Assembly (NCBI GenBank): GCA_021464245.1
Contig: JADCRB010000098.1
Coordinates: forward strand, 1,860,001 to 1,924,000
Direction of reading: 5' to 3'
Length of the DNA stretch: 64,000 bases
Source of the DNA: Carallia brachiata
Taxonomy: Eukaryota; Streptophyta; Magnoliopsida; Malpighiales; Rhizophoraceae
Positions 49,001 through 60,142 of the stretch are shown here, piece after piece (the stretch's first letter is position 1; every line of letters begins with the position of its first letter). Both the position numbers and the translations under genes were made by a program. Under the pieces are notes generated by a model that saw only the letters and a list, made by a program, of their open reading frames with translations, had not been told where the DNA came from and did not search any database.

Positions 49001-51040
49001 TTTTTAAAAGTTTTTAGTTTTATGCTAGATTATATTCCAGAATCTTTACTATGCATGCTTGAATTGTTACACAGGCTGGTGCTGATGGGGTCTTGTCAAT
49101 GTGATTGCGTTGAATTACTTTGGTTTAATTTCTCTGTTTTTTTGATTGATTATTCCAGTTAATTTAAAAGCTGAATCTTGAGTAAATTCTTTGTTTTAGA
49201 TTACAGATTTGAGAGATTTGCTGCAATTATATTGCTTAGCAGTTAGAGCGGAACGAAGATCTGTTTGTTACAATAGTAATCTGCTTAGTTCTGCAGCACA
49301 TTATCAGGTTGCTTTTACCATGCATTGGAACTTAGTCTAGGATTTTAAATAGAGTTACTTGATCTAGATTCAATATTTTCATGACCATAATGTTCTTCAC
49401 CAAAGTTCTGCTCTCCCATATTCTTACACCTTCTCCCCTATATTGTAAATGGGTTCTTAACCTTATGGGACCAAGTCCAAGTGATAATCAGGCTTTCACG
49501 TTGCTCTTTGGTTTTCTGGGAATTACATTGTATATTTTATTTTTCTTGATTAAGGAAACAAAGCTTGTCAATACATGTTGGACCATTTTATTGGACCACT
49601 ATTTTTATTGTGCTTTTGGCGTATAAATTGTTCAATAAATGTAGTTCAATATCTGGTTTCATTTAAACAGGAAAAAGAAATCTGGTCTCGTGCATTGGTC
49701 TCACCTTTTGATGATAGGATCATTAAATACCGAAATGTTGCACATCACTATTGGTTGAATATTCTATCCTCCAGCAAACTCCGCATGCTGCTACTGGTTT
49801 TTGATTTTTTGAAGGCACTGTGGCAAGGGGCTGTTCACTATATTAAAGCCTTGGAGTTTCCAAAGAGCTCTGGAAAGCTGTAGAAACAATTGTCCAACTG
49901 TATTTCAATAGATGGTAACTGGACAGCCTCCTCTGTTGAGCATTTAATTGAAGGTGGGGCTCAAAGTTGAGCTTACAACTATGTTTGTCAAGCTTCCATA
50001 TGGGAAATGATAGGACGCGTTTGCAACCAAAAAGTTGTTGCATGCCAAGTCATGTTCGAAAGAAGCTTCCAAATGCAAGGAGACGGGACTGAAATGTACC
50101 AGGCACAGGAAAATAAGAATCCGCAAACTTTATGACTAAGGATATCTTATGGAGTTGGTCAGAGGATCAAATTCGGTCAAATCATATATACTTCTTGTGA
50201 ATAGCAATCAACATGTGTTAACTCGTGAAGGTGACTTTTCAATTCTTCTTGACTTTTTTTTTTTTATAATTTTGGTTTTAATTTTTTTTGTTAGTGCTAT
50301 GTTGACATGCAGTTGTTGCTCTTCTTTGGCCCTCAGGTGTCTGCTCTCAATATCTCAAACAATTTGTTGTCTTCAAGAAACATTTAAGAATTCTCGTTAT
50401 GATAAAGGCCTATTTTTGCTTTCATCTGTGACTTGCAGGTTGCTGCGAGTTTGTCCATTGTCCACATAAATTTTTTTATGTGTTTAATTTGAACCTTCTG
50501 CATAAGTCACTCATGTTTATTTTCCTTTTAATAGTTGACCAGTCTGCCTGCCTTTTTGGAGGTGGAGGCAAAATACTAACAATGGAGCTGCAGGTATTTT
50601 CAATTATACAATTTTACATTTGAACTTTTTTAAATGTGGCATTCTTAATGAAGCATGTATATGACTACGAGGATTAATATCAGAAATTATGACCTCAAAT
50701 GTATTTTCAATCTTTTTCAAGCTTGATGATTGTTCTTGCTAGGTTGTGAAACTATTGTAGGACTGACTCACGGTTTACTTCCTTAATTTACTCAACAGTT
50801 AAAGAGGAGTGTATCGACATTCTTTTCTTTGGAACATCTACTAAATTCTTCTTGTGGCACTGCTGTCATGCCTTTTAACTCCACTCATGGATATTGCTCC
50901 CACACATGGATATTGCCCCACCCTCTTTCTCTCTGCCTCTGGACTCTTAACATTTGACATTGCTATGCTAGCCTGCTGCTGCTGAAAACGTTGCTTGGGC
51001 TTAATTATAGAGTTAGGTCACTGGTCTGTGAAACACAATC
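46031..51040 (+). other. unexplained region with exon-like fragments, probably transcribed non-coding or decayed gene
   Basis: Base composition and T-rich stretches resemble introns of the window's real genes rather than its AT-rich intergenic DNA. Short AG|..|GT bounded stretches occur, e.g. after TTTTAACAG at 46176, after CATGCAG at 48473 (Y-L-A-V-M-D-F-T-K-Q-L), after AACAG at 49671 (E-K-E-I-W-S-R-A-L) and ending CTGCAG|GTATTT at 50593. None joins into a protein I recognise and frames are short. A T26 run lies at 46835-46860. Confidence 0.35.
46975..47027 (+). other. small stem-loop
   Basis: CCATCTCAA and TTGAGATGG are perfect inverted copies 35 bases apart, giving a 9-bp stem. No snoRNA box C/D or H/ACA signature accompanies it, so it may be chance. 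Confidence 0.3.
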
Positions 51041-51051
51041 TTGCACATTAA

Positions 51052-51684
51052 GGGTGTGTTTGTTTGTCCGTAAAGTTAAGTTCAGAAAATCATTTTCCCC
51101 ATTTTATGGCGTTTGGGGCGGTGAAAATGAAAAACCCACGGACAATAAAATGCTAAACAATGTAAAAAGCAAGCCTTCTTTTGGGAGAGTGACATCCTCT
51201 CAAAACGAGCGGATGTCATTTTCCAGTTTCCACCTTTTAATTGAGTGAAAAAAAATAATAATAAAATTGAACGGAGAATTTTAAAAAGCAAAAGTGATAT
51301 ATTGTTATCACTCAAAGTGAATAAAGTGAACAAAATCTATCACTCAATAGCACCGTTTTTTTTGTTATTATCTCTTATCTTATTGGAGAATTTTAGACTA
51401 TATTAATGAGTCAATATGTCAACCAATTAAGTCTTAAAAAAACCATATTTGTGTATTTGAAGGATAAAAGGAGTAAACATAGCCAAAGAGAGGACTAAAG
51501 GAAGTGAGAAATTTGACAAAAAATTAAATTTTTAGTATTTCATTTTACAGAATTTTACCAAACACGGAATGATATTTTCAGCACTACAGCCAAACATTGG
51601 AATAGAAAATAAAATTCCAGAATTTCATTATCCTCAGCAAATAATATTGTAAAATTTCATTTTCGTCAGCAAACAAACGGACCC
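51052..51684. mobile_element. PIF/Harbinger (Tourist)-type MITE, 633 bp
   Basis: Starts GGGTGTGTTTGTTTGTCCG and ends GCAAACAAACGGACCC. TAA directly flanks both sides (51049-51051 and 51685-51687). The interior has inverted arms ending AAATTTCATTTT-like and no open frame. End sequence and 3-bp TAA duplication fit Tourist elements. Confidence 0.8.
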
Positions 51685-51687
51685 TAA

Positions 51688-53069
51688 GTTAACTAACCTT
51701 AGTCATCAGTTGATCTCTAAAATATAAAGCATTCCAATTTTCTTCCAAAAGCCAAAACGTTGATGTATCTTCTTTTTTCCTTTATTTTAGTTAAGGCAAC
51801 CAACTAAGAAGTCAGATACTCAACGATCTCTATTATCATTTGCAAGGAGAGCTTGAAGGCCATAAAATTATTCTGGAACATTCAATGAACTTTGGCAGCA
51901 TGACTGAATTGAATTGCTTGCAGAATTATCATCTAAAATGCAGTCATGAATATTCTGCAATTTTCAAAGATGTTAATTTGTTTGACTTCATACATATTCC
52001 ATTAGATCTGGGCTTGGATGCATGGGATTATATAAGTGAAAGGATCTAAAGCAATTGCAGAATTAATGTTGGGCTACATTGCCAGAAGTGAATTCAATGG
52101 TTTTGCTTACACGCTTGAAGCTTTCTACGCTTAGAGCCTTAATAAATGTCTTGGCATTGTATGGGGATAATGCAAGTATCTTCACTCCAGTTGTTTCAGT
52201 TGAGGCTGCTAATTTTGCAATGCTAGGATCTATGAGCGTCTTCTTACGGTTGGTGCATGGGGAACTGTTGAATGGGTTAAAGTGAGTAAACATTTTTTAA
52301 TTCTTTATTAAGTAGTCTATTGGAGGCTACTTGCTGAATGACTAATTTTTGATAATTATGAGAGAATTTCTAAATTTTGTTGCTTAAAGAACCCAGTGAG
52401 AGAGAACCCAGTGAGAGATATGATACTGGCATTATGGACAGTTTAGAAGTTTTATTTCATTAGGATAGATGCAACAGTTTCCACATATTCTTTGCAAGCA
52501 TCCAGTGATATTGAATCATGCAAGCAACATACCACTTTAGGGGTTGTTTTTAATTTAACGTTTACTCTTGAAGTGCCATCTTTAACAGGTTTAGTCATAA
52601 ACTGCTTTCTTTTGGACAGTTTCGTGGACATCTGATATTTTGAGCCTTCTTTTGATTCACTTGCAAGTCTTGCATATCCTTGGATTTCTTGCTTTACATG
52701 TTGATTCTGATTGAAAATGAAATGAAACTTCTTGCTGCATTTAGTCACCAAACCACTTGTTGGAAAACAACTTCTTTATGAAAACAAAGGTAAGACTGTA
52801 TACATTTAACTCTTTTCAAGATCTCACAATGTGACAATCTCGTGCACTCGATGCCCTTTGAATACAACCACCAAATGTGGAGGCAATTGCGGGAAATATT
52901 CCCAATCAATGCTGCTTGTTTGTGCATGGGTCATATATGCCATTGTTACCATGTTTAAATCGAATCCTTTGCTTTTTTTCTGGATGCTTCTGAAAAAGAC
53001 TGTTGATTTCCTTGCAGCACAAGCAGAATTACTTCTCCTTATCAGCAGATCTGTGCAAAGAAGCTTACC
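51688..53069 (+). other. unexplained exon-like DNA, continued
   Basis: Contains open stretches of 60-100 codons on both strands (for example 51840-52049, 52079-52285, 52831-53205), none recognised and partly overlapping on opposite strands. I see no domain motif. Confidence 0.3.
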
Positions 53070-53244
53070 TTTGCTTGTTCGTTTACTTGTCGTAAATGCC
53101 TCAGGTTCAGTCTTAATGTGTTCGGTGACTTCCAGCCATCTGTCCTTCAAGTTTGTCTTTGTCTGTTCATTTACTTGTCGTAAAAGCGTCAGGTTCTGGT
53201 GTTAATGTGCTCGGTAACTTCCAGCCATCTGTCCTTCAAGTTCT
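53070..53244 (+). repeat. two-copy tandem repeat, 88-bp unit
   Basis: Units 53070-53157 and 53158-53244 share TTACTTGTCGTAAA-GC-TCAGG, TTAATGTG-TCGGT-ACTTCC and CAGCCATCTGTCCTTCAAGT, with scattered substitutions. Confidence 0.85.
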
Positions 53245-53532
53245 CTTGGGACTTGGAGTTTGGGTAAAAACTTCATAAGAGGGGCCTGAAGACTTGGTTG
53301 AGGTCCCAAATGCGTGCCTCAGGCTACTTCTTTCTCTGCGAGCGCATATCTACCGCTAAGCATTGTGCCCTTCCCTCGATTATCATTTGCCTGGTACTAG
53401 GAAGAATCTTTACACCTATTACATAGAGCTCTACGTTGCTGATGCCTTTGTGAGCTTATTAATCTATTGAATGCAGGACCAAGCATTTTCTGAACTATGT
53501 GATTCAAACAAATCAATGAACATTTGCTTAGA

Positions 53533-53676
53533 ATGCAGTCTGTCTTTCTTTTACTGCTCCTAATACTGGAAATGGCCTTCTATTTGGAGCGTCGTTTCCT
53601 ACAGACATGCAGAATAAGACACCCTTAATAGGGCGTGCCGAGGATTTCGCAGCAGAAATCAAATTGTTAATGAAAG
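53533..53676 (+). other. exon-like open stretch, unassigned
   Basis: Begins after TGCAG and ends AATGAAAG|GTAAAT, a good donor. In the frame set at 53553 it encodes T-A-P-N-T-G-N-G-L-L-F-G, then a stretch containing PTDMQNKTPLIGRAEDFAAE and a final L-L-M-K. Composition looks protein-like, but I recognise no family and cannot link it to neighbouring exons. Confidence 0.35.
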
Positions 53677-55890
53677 GTAAATTTGTACTAAATTATTGGA
53701 ATTAACCCTTCCAGATTACCAATGTTATTTTGTTGCATTTCATGTCAAAAAAAATGTTATTTTGTTGCATTCACAAGGGTTCATTGATTAAGGGTTCGAC
53801 CCATAATCCATTCTATCTCGAGTTTTAGCTGTGATTAAGGGTTCATTGGAATTAACCCTCTCCTAAATTTTTAGTCGTCAATCAAAAATGTTATTTAATT
53901 GATTTTGTAGAGACGAGAGGCAAGCATCGGTTAAATCCTTGACATAAATGATATCTTCTGTCTGTGGAAATTACTGGTGCTGATGCGGTCCAACATGGTA
54001 CTTTGGAAGGGAATGTGAAAATCGGGTGGCATATTTCGAACAAAAACATCTCATAAACAAATTTAAATATAGAAAAAGAAAGATAATAACACAATAATAA
54101 CAAAATGATATATTGAAATTTAAAAAAATTTAAATAGATGTCATTGAATAAATTAAGTAAACTTTTTTGTTACTATTTAAAATTGAATTGTGTAGTAAAT
54201 AGAAAATTATATTGCATACAAATATATTACACAACAAGAAACTTTCAAATAGTATCTATTATATTATTATAAATGTATTTATATTGTCTAAATTATTATT
54301 CGTCCAGCATAAAATATTTTATGGATGATATATAAATTTTTTTAAAATATTCTATTATATTATTCATTCTTTGTTTGTATTATTAGTCCATGAAATTTGT
54401 GTTAGAATCCCTCCTTTACCTCTTGGAGTCTCATTTTTTTTTTAATCTATCTTTCTGGCTCTATGAATGAAATGCGATGGTCAAAAAATGGTTCATGCTA
54501 TTTATACTCATAAATCAGCGAGAGATAAAAATTTTTGGGTGGCACAATTTCCTGGAGCAACAAATTTGTTGTCAGTGATAATATTTACGGTTGCATATGG
54601 AAAAGATAATACAAATCACGTACATGTAGGAGCAAAATTCTTAATATTTACTCTTTGTATGGATGGACTCCATCCCATTTTAAACGCAATCGCTACAGCT
54701 CTTAGGAGGTTATATTATGCATGTGAACTTTCTTCTTCTTCCTCTTCTTACTCTTATTCTTCTTTCTTGTTTTACATATAAATTTTCTCTTTTTTTTTTC
54801 TCCTGTATTTTTTGGTTTTTTAAAGGAAGATCCCAATTGTAGATGTACAAAACTAAAAAAAAAAGAAAAATCCCACCGACCGGGTAAGATGGGATTTTAT
54901 TTATCTACCAGCGGCCTAGAGCCACCCACTTGTCCGTGGAGGAAGCATCTTCATCTTTAGCCGCTCTTCTAATCTTGTAGTCTTTTGATCCTCATCATGT
55001 TCCCTGCCTTTTATTTATTATTTTTTTCAATTAAAGACTTCTTAAATTCTGAATTATATAATAAAATAAATATTTTTTTAAGTCTCAAAGTAAATATTCT
55101 TTTCTCATTTAAAGTCTAATATTTTTTTATTTTTATTTTTTTTCAAAAAAAAGTCTAATATTGTTTTACAGTATTTAAAATCTTTACATCTTGAAAATAT
55201 AAATGTTAATATTTAATTACTAAAATATTTTTTCTTCTCTAATGCAAAAGAAAGTAAACAAAGCTAAATAATCACAAATTAAGTCTTAAGTAACAAAGTT
55301 TTATGTTTATCTCCATTAAGCAAAGGAATTGCTAAAATGTTATGTGAGAGAGATTTTTGTCTTATTTCACCCTTCACAAATTGTAAAAATTTATCTTTGA
55401 ATAATTTAGCTTAACATGTGCATTGAAATTTATTTATTTTTTAATAAAAAAAAAGTTTCTAGAACCAAATTATGTGCTTTTGGAAAAAATGCAAATCACA
55501 CGCGAACTTGTGCGCGTGAACCATGTTACGCTCAGGAATTTTCTGCATCATATCCAACGGCGTTACAGAGGAAAATCTGCACCATTGGATCAGATTTTGC
55601 TGACTTTAAGTCGTCATCACCCCCAGTCATCCCCGTCGCTCAGGACGCTAGTGCAACTGATAAACCCTAGTTAAATAAAAGCTACCACGCGGCACTAGTA
55701 AAATCACTCGCACCAAACGTCGCCGTTTATCACAAAATGACCAAACGAAGCATATACCACCTCGGATCCCATTATTAACCCTGGTCAAGCCAAACCCAAC
55801 CCCAGTTAGGTTAAACCGTCAGGATGCTTACACGTGTCTCATTTTGCACCGTCCTAATCCATTTTCTATCGATATTCACCGACCCACTCC
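53677..55890. other. AT-rich intergenic DNA before the cyclophilin gene
   Basis: No gene is supported; long A/T tracts dominate to about 55.45 kb. 55480-55890 is GC-richer and is the probable cyclophilin promoter, with AAACCCTAGTTAA (a telo-box-like motif) at about 55663 and several CACGTG-like ACACGTGT sites near 55830. Confidence 0.4.
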
Positions 55891-55892
55891 CC

Positions 55893-55900
55893 TATATTAA
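55893..55900 (+). promoter_or_regulatory. TATA box of the cyclophilin gene
   Basis: TATATTAA 84 bases upstream of the last base of the leader (ATG at 55984), consistent with a leader of roughly 55 bases. Confidence 0.55.
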
Positions 55901-55983
55901 TAACCTAAAGTCGCGCTTGTGCCTAAATACGGTCACTTAAATTCTTCTCCTTCCTGTGATATTACCGAAGCACACTGTGAGAT

Positions 55984-56502
55984 ATGACAAACCCTAGGGT
56001 CTTCTTCGACCTCTCCGTCGGCGGTGCCCCTGCCGGCAGGGTCGTGATGGAGCTCTTCGCCGATATCGTGCCCCGCACTGCCGAGAACTTCCGCGCCCTC
56101 TGTACTGGCGAGAAGGGCACCGGAAGGACCGGGAAGCCTCTTCACTATAAGGGATCTACCTTCCACCGCGTAATCCCCAACTTCATGTGCCAGGGTGGCG
56201 ACTTTACTGCCGGAAACGGCACCGGAGGCGAGTCGATCTACGGATCGAAGTTCGCCGATGAGAATTTTGTGAAGAAGCACACCGGCCCTGGCATCCTCTC
56301 CATGGCAAATGCCGGGCCTGGAACCAACGGATCTCAGTTCTTCATTTGCACCGCCAAGACCGATTGGCTCGATGGCAAGCACGTGGTGTTTGGACAGGTT
56401 GTGGAGGGGATGGATGTGGTGAGAGCCGTCGAGAAGGTCGGATCCAGCAGTGGTAGAACCTCTAAGCCCGTCGTCATCGCCGATTGCGGGCAGCTTTCTT
56501 AG
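55984..56502 (+). CDS. cytosolic cyclophilin, peptidyl-prolyl cis-trans isomerase (CYP18/ROC1 type)
   Basis: Catalyses proline cis-trans isomerisation and binds cyclosporin A; cytosolic, 172 residues, no signal. Intronless, as is usual for this plant class. Active-site residues, by alignment to human CypA, are all present: Arg62, Phe67, Met68, Gln70, Ala108, Phe120, Trp128, Leu129 and His133 ([38 protein letters not shown]). The plant-specific loop KGTGRTGK (about 44-51) marks the divergent-loop class. Cys40 and Cys168, the pair reported to form a regulatory disulfide in related plant cyclophilins, are kept. The coding sequence is much more GC-rich than its surroundings, especially at third positions, consistent with high expression. 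A long antisense open frame here is a shadow. Confidence 0.97.
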   Translation: MTNPRVFFDLSVGGAPAGRVVMELFADIVPRTAENFRALCTGEKGTGRTGKPLHYKGSTFHRVIPNFMCQGGDFTAGNGTGGESIYGSKFADENFVKKHTGPGILSMANAGPGTNGSQFFICTAKTDWLDGKHVVFGQVVEGMDVVRAVEKVGSSSGRTSKPVVIADCGQLS

Positions 56503-59500
56503 ATGGTCTCCTTTCCGGCGGGGACAGTGACGACGGTGGCGTTCAGCTAATATTGAGTCTTCGCGTGTGTGCGTGGTTGTGTGCGTGCGTGTGTTTTTCG
56601 CGTTTCTCTGTGATCTTTAGACTGTAGCGGGGTGTTGGTGGTTCTGAGACTATTATGTGTGAAACAGAACCACCATAAATAATCGGACTCTGGATGGAGG
56701 GGTTTTTAATTGCTATCATCTTGTGTGCTTCTTAGATCTTTATGTTTTTATGATGCTTTATACTAAATCAAACCGTTTGATGCTCGATCTTGATTATGAT
56801 TTTTGGGTGTGAGCAGCCTGCAATCTGGGTAAATCGTGTGATTAATTTCGGGACATTGAATTTTTATTTTTTTTGGGAGGTAAAATATCGGAAAGAAATG
56901 AATTTTAAATTCTGGAATGTGGAAATTAGATTAATAGGATATTGATTATTGTTTTGACCAAAAAAAGATGTTTATTGTTGAGAAAGACTGATTTTTATGT
57001 TCCAATGAAAGACACTGATTTCTTAACGCGTCCGCATACGAAGGGGAGGCATGGAAAACAACTGGACTCTCTCTACCGTGGAGAAAAGCCGAAACGGGAC
57101 ATAAATCTATCACTTTTTGAAGATGGGGAAAGTGAGACGGTGACTTTAATGTTTATCCTTCTAGCTTTGGTTTCCGTGCAGAAAACGCCAAGGATTTAGT
57201 TGGTGGGCCCTCCTCCTTTGTAAAAAAAACAGTAGTTGTAGAATATTTAATAAAGTTTTCCAATGTAACTTATTGGTTTGGTTATTTTTAATATTTAATA
57301 TTACTATATTATTATTTTATTTCTATTTTTTATTTTTATCTAATATAACATAAACTTTTCTATATATGATTTTTGTGGTAATTTAAATATTTTGGCATGT
57401 AGATTTTGAGGGTACATCTCGAAAAAAATGTGGCGCTCCACCGTCGCAAGTGTTGGGATTTCTCTTTTAGGACACATATGGGTTCCATTCTGTGCCATAA
57501 CCCACAAAGGTCCAGTTGGATATTTCTACAAAGTCCTATTGGAATGAAATTCGTTGATAATGATAGCCGACTATTTTAGGGAGCGGCGATGTTCGGGAGA
57601 TTTTATTTTTTCCATGTGTTGGATAGACCTTTGGTCGTTTTGTGTTTTAACAGATGGGGTTACGTTCGTTGGATACAAATCCAGCTTCATTGGCCTTCAG
57701 CGGTTCTTAACTCAACATTTTGAGTAAGCAGTAAATCCCTTCCAGCTGCAAGCCACGTGCTAGACAAATAGGGATTTCTTGATTGAGGCCCCTTGCAAAG
57801 ACGCAATAACAAAGTGCTGCGACAACGTGGAACGTTGTTGGTGGTCCCGTTGTGCATGTATGCATTAAAATGGGCCTGGCCTAAGTTGAAGCTGACCAAC
57901 CAAATTGCAGTAGTGGCCTAGTAATACTAATGCGGGCCTCGTTTGGCCCATTTGAGTGAGGAGAGGAAATGGTGATTAGTAATTGGATTGGACTATGATC
58001 CAAAAAAAAAGAAGTAATTGGATTCGACTCGCTGCCAGCAGAACAGGACTGGGCCAATTCCACTTGAAGAGAAATTGGGGATTATAAAAGAAGTTTTGAG
58101 TCACTGAATTTTATGGTTTAATAGTAAGTATAAAAAGTTTCAACTTTAAGGTTTCAGGGTTGAGTGCCATTAGGATTCTCAATGTGGATAAACCTACTTA
58201 TGACTCTAATGCTAGCCATATTATAACCATCTGCATTATTCAAACTTTCATTCAATCAATCCCAATGATAAACAAATGCTTCCAATTCAAATTCTAATTT
58301 CAATTTCAAGACAAACTCAATTTACAAAATACGACAATTTCTTAAGGCCCTAGTTGCACTCAATTGTATTTATGCTACATTTGAATCACAAAACAAATAA
58401 TAAGGAGTGCAGCGATTACATAATTTATTTATATTTTATTTGCGTTCACGAGTTAGTCTCTTGTATGTTCTTTCATCCTCAAAGCTGCATTGCAGGTTAC
58501 TTAACCTGACATCCAGAACTCCATTTGCTAATTATACTATTCTTCATGTGCATATGCTGTAACATAGCTGTCGTGCAAGTGTGACTACGTGAAAGGAACC
58601 ATAAGGGCACGTGATCATAATCATATGCAAACTATTTGTTTTTTGTTTTTTTTTTTGGTTGGGGGGGTATGCCACTCTATTTCTAGCCATCGGCAACTCA
58701 ATTAACCGCAATTTTTTTTTTTTTTTGGGTAAGAAAAAAGAAGCCTTATATTGATCTGGTTTTTTTTTTTGGAAAATATTTTCCAGACCCAATTCTCGTA
58801 AACTCCTTTCTGCTCAAAAAAAAAAAAAAACATTAAAATAAATCTTATCTTATCTCTTTTCAAATATAACATATTGACATTAAAATTTTTTGAAATTTTA
58901 AAATTTTGGGGATTCAACGTAGTTTCTAAATATATGAGTCTAACACACAAAAAAAAAAAACTAAAATTTTATGAATATCATAATATTAGCTCTCTTTATA
59001 TGACGTAAAATTTTGATTACCATAATAACATACTGATCATAATAAATTGTTTGATGCATATAAATAGTTAATCTTATTTATAATTTGTGCAAGTAATATT
59101 GTTTTAATCTCCATTTAAATTTTCTTTATAATATTAAAAAATTTCTTCATCCCTAAATTAATTCATTACATTCGAGGGTTGTATGGAGTGCCAGCCACTA
59201 GCATGGTCATTTCGAGAGGGATTTGGCCCCCACTTACACGTTAAAAGGGCATTTTTGCGAATGAATGAATCTTGCGGAAACATCTCCAATCGCAACAAAG
59301 CCAAAGGCTATGTGCGATGTTGCCAGGATTTTTTTTTTTTTTTAAATTACTTCTTTCAACTAAAAAAAAGTAAATAAAAAATAAAACTCAAAACTAAAGG
59401 GCAGCAAAGTTTGATAAAGTAATAACAAGAATAAAAAAGTGGGTTAACAAACACACAATTTATTTAATTATACATATATTATTTTATTTTATTAATTTGA

Positions 59501-59600
59501 TAATATTATATTAATGCGTTTTATTGCGTTTTTTCCAACGCGTAATAAGAATTTTTTTTTAAAAAAAAAAAAAAAACAGTGCAAAACCTTACGAAGAAAG
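56503..59600. other. cyclophilin 3' flank and intergenic DNA
   Basis: The 3' untranslated region likely ends near 56.75 kb. No gene is supported beyond that. GC-moderate patches at 57000-57200 and 57640-58080 contain only short unrecognised frames; the rest is AT-rich with long T and A homopolymers (58640-58940). Confidence 0.4.
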
Positions 59601-59801
59601 GAATGGCGGGGGAGGCGATCCAATGAAAAATGGACAAGTGTACAACCATTGTCTGGACCAGTCAACAGCTAGAACGCGGGAGGCGCTGCAGGTAGTAAAC
59701 CTGTGCCTTGAAAGCAACCGGATGGAAGCGTAATTTCCCAGTCGGAAATTTCCAAGTCAGACGACAAGAAGGAAAAAGCTCCGTCCATCTCACTCACCGA
59801 T

Positions 59802-59898
59802 TCTTCTTCTAGTTCTTCTTCTTCTTCCTCTTCTTCATCTTCGATTACACGCCATCCAGAGAGACAGAGGGAGAGAGACTGTGTGTGTGTGTGTGTGC
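59802..59898 (+). repeat. CT/TTC-rich tract and (TG)n microsatellite in the NIPA leader region
   Basis: TTCTTC repeats at 59802-59842 are followed by GAGAGA and a pure (TG)9 run at 59880-59898. CT-rich leaders are common near plant transcription starts. A GAAGAA run occurs again at 60073-60087. Confidence 0.7.
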
Positions 59899-60142
59899 CT
59901 TGTAGCAGAATCGTGCTCGAAACGCGGCGTTGTGGACCTTGTTGTTTTGCTTTATGGAGAGTGGGAGTCAAATCGAGCTCTATTAGCGGGAACAGGGAAG
60001 GCCTTTTGAACTTCTACGTATACATAATTATAACGGAATTGAATTCTCCGTAAACAAAAACCAAAAAAAAAAAGAAGAAGAAGAAGATAGTGGTAGATTC
60101 GTAGAGAGGCAGGCAGATAGAGAAAGGGGCGGGGCCGGCCGG

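Noticed and set aside
55933..56382. 149-codon minus-strand open frame
   Set aside because: Antisense shadow of the GC-rich cyclophilin coding sequence.
59669..59971. 100-codon minus-strand frame with a Glu-rich run
   Set aside because: The Glu run is the TTC-rich leader tract read backwards; no ATG at the start and no conserved motif.
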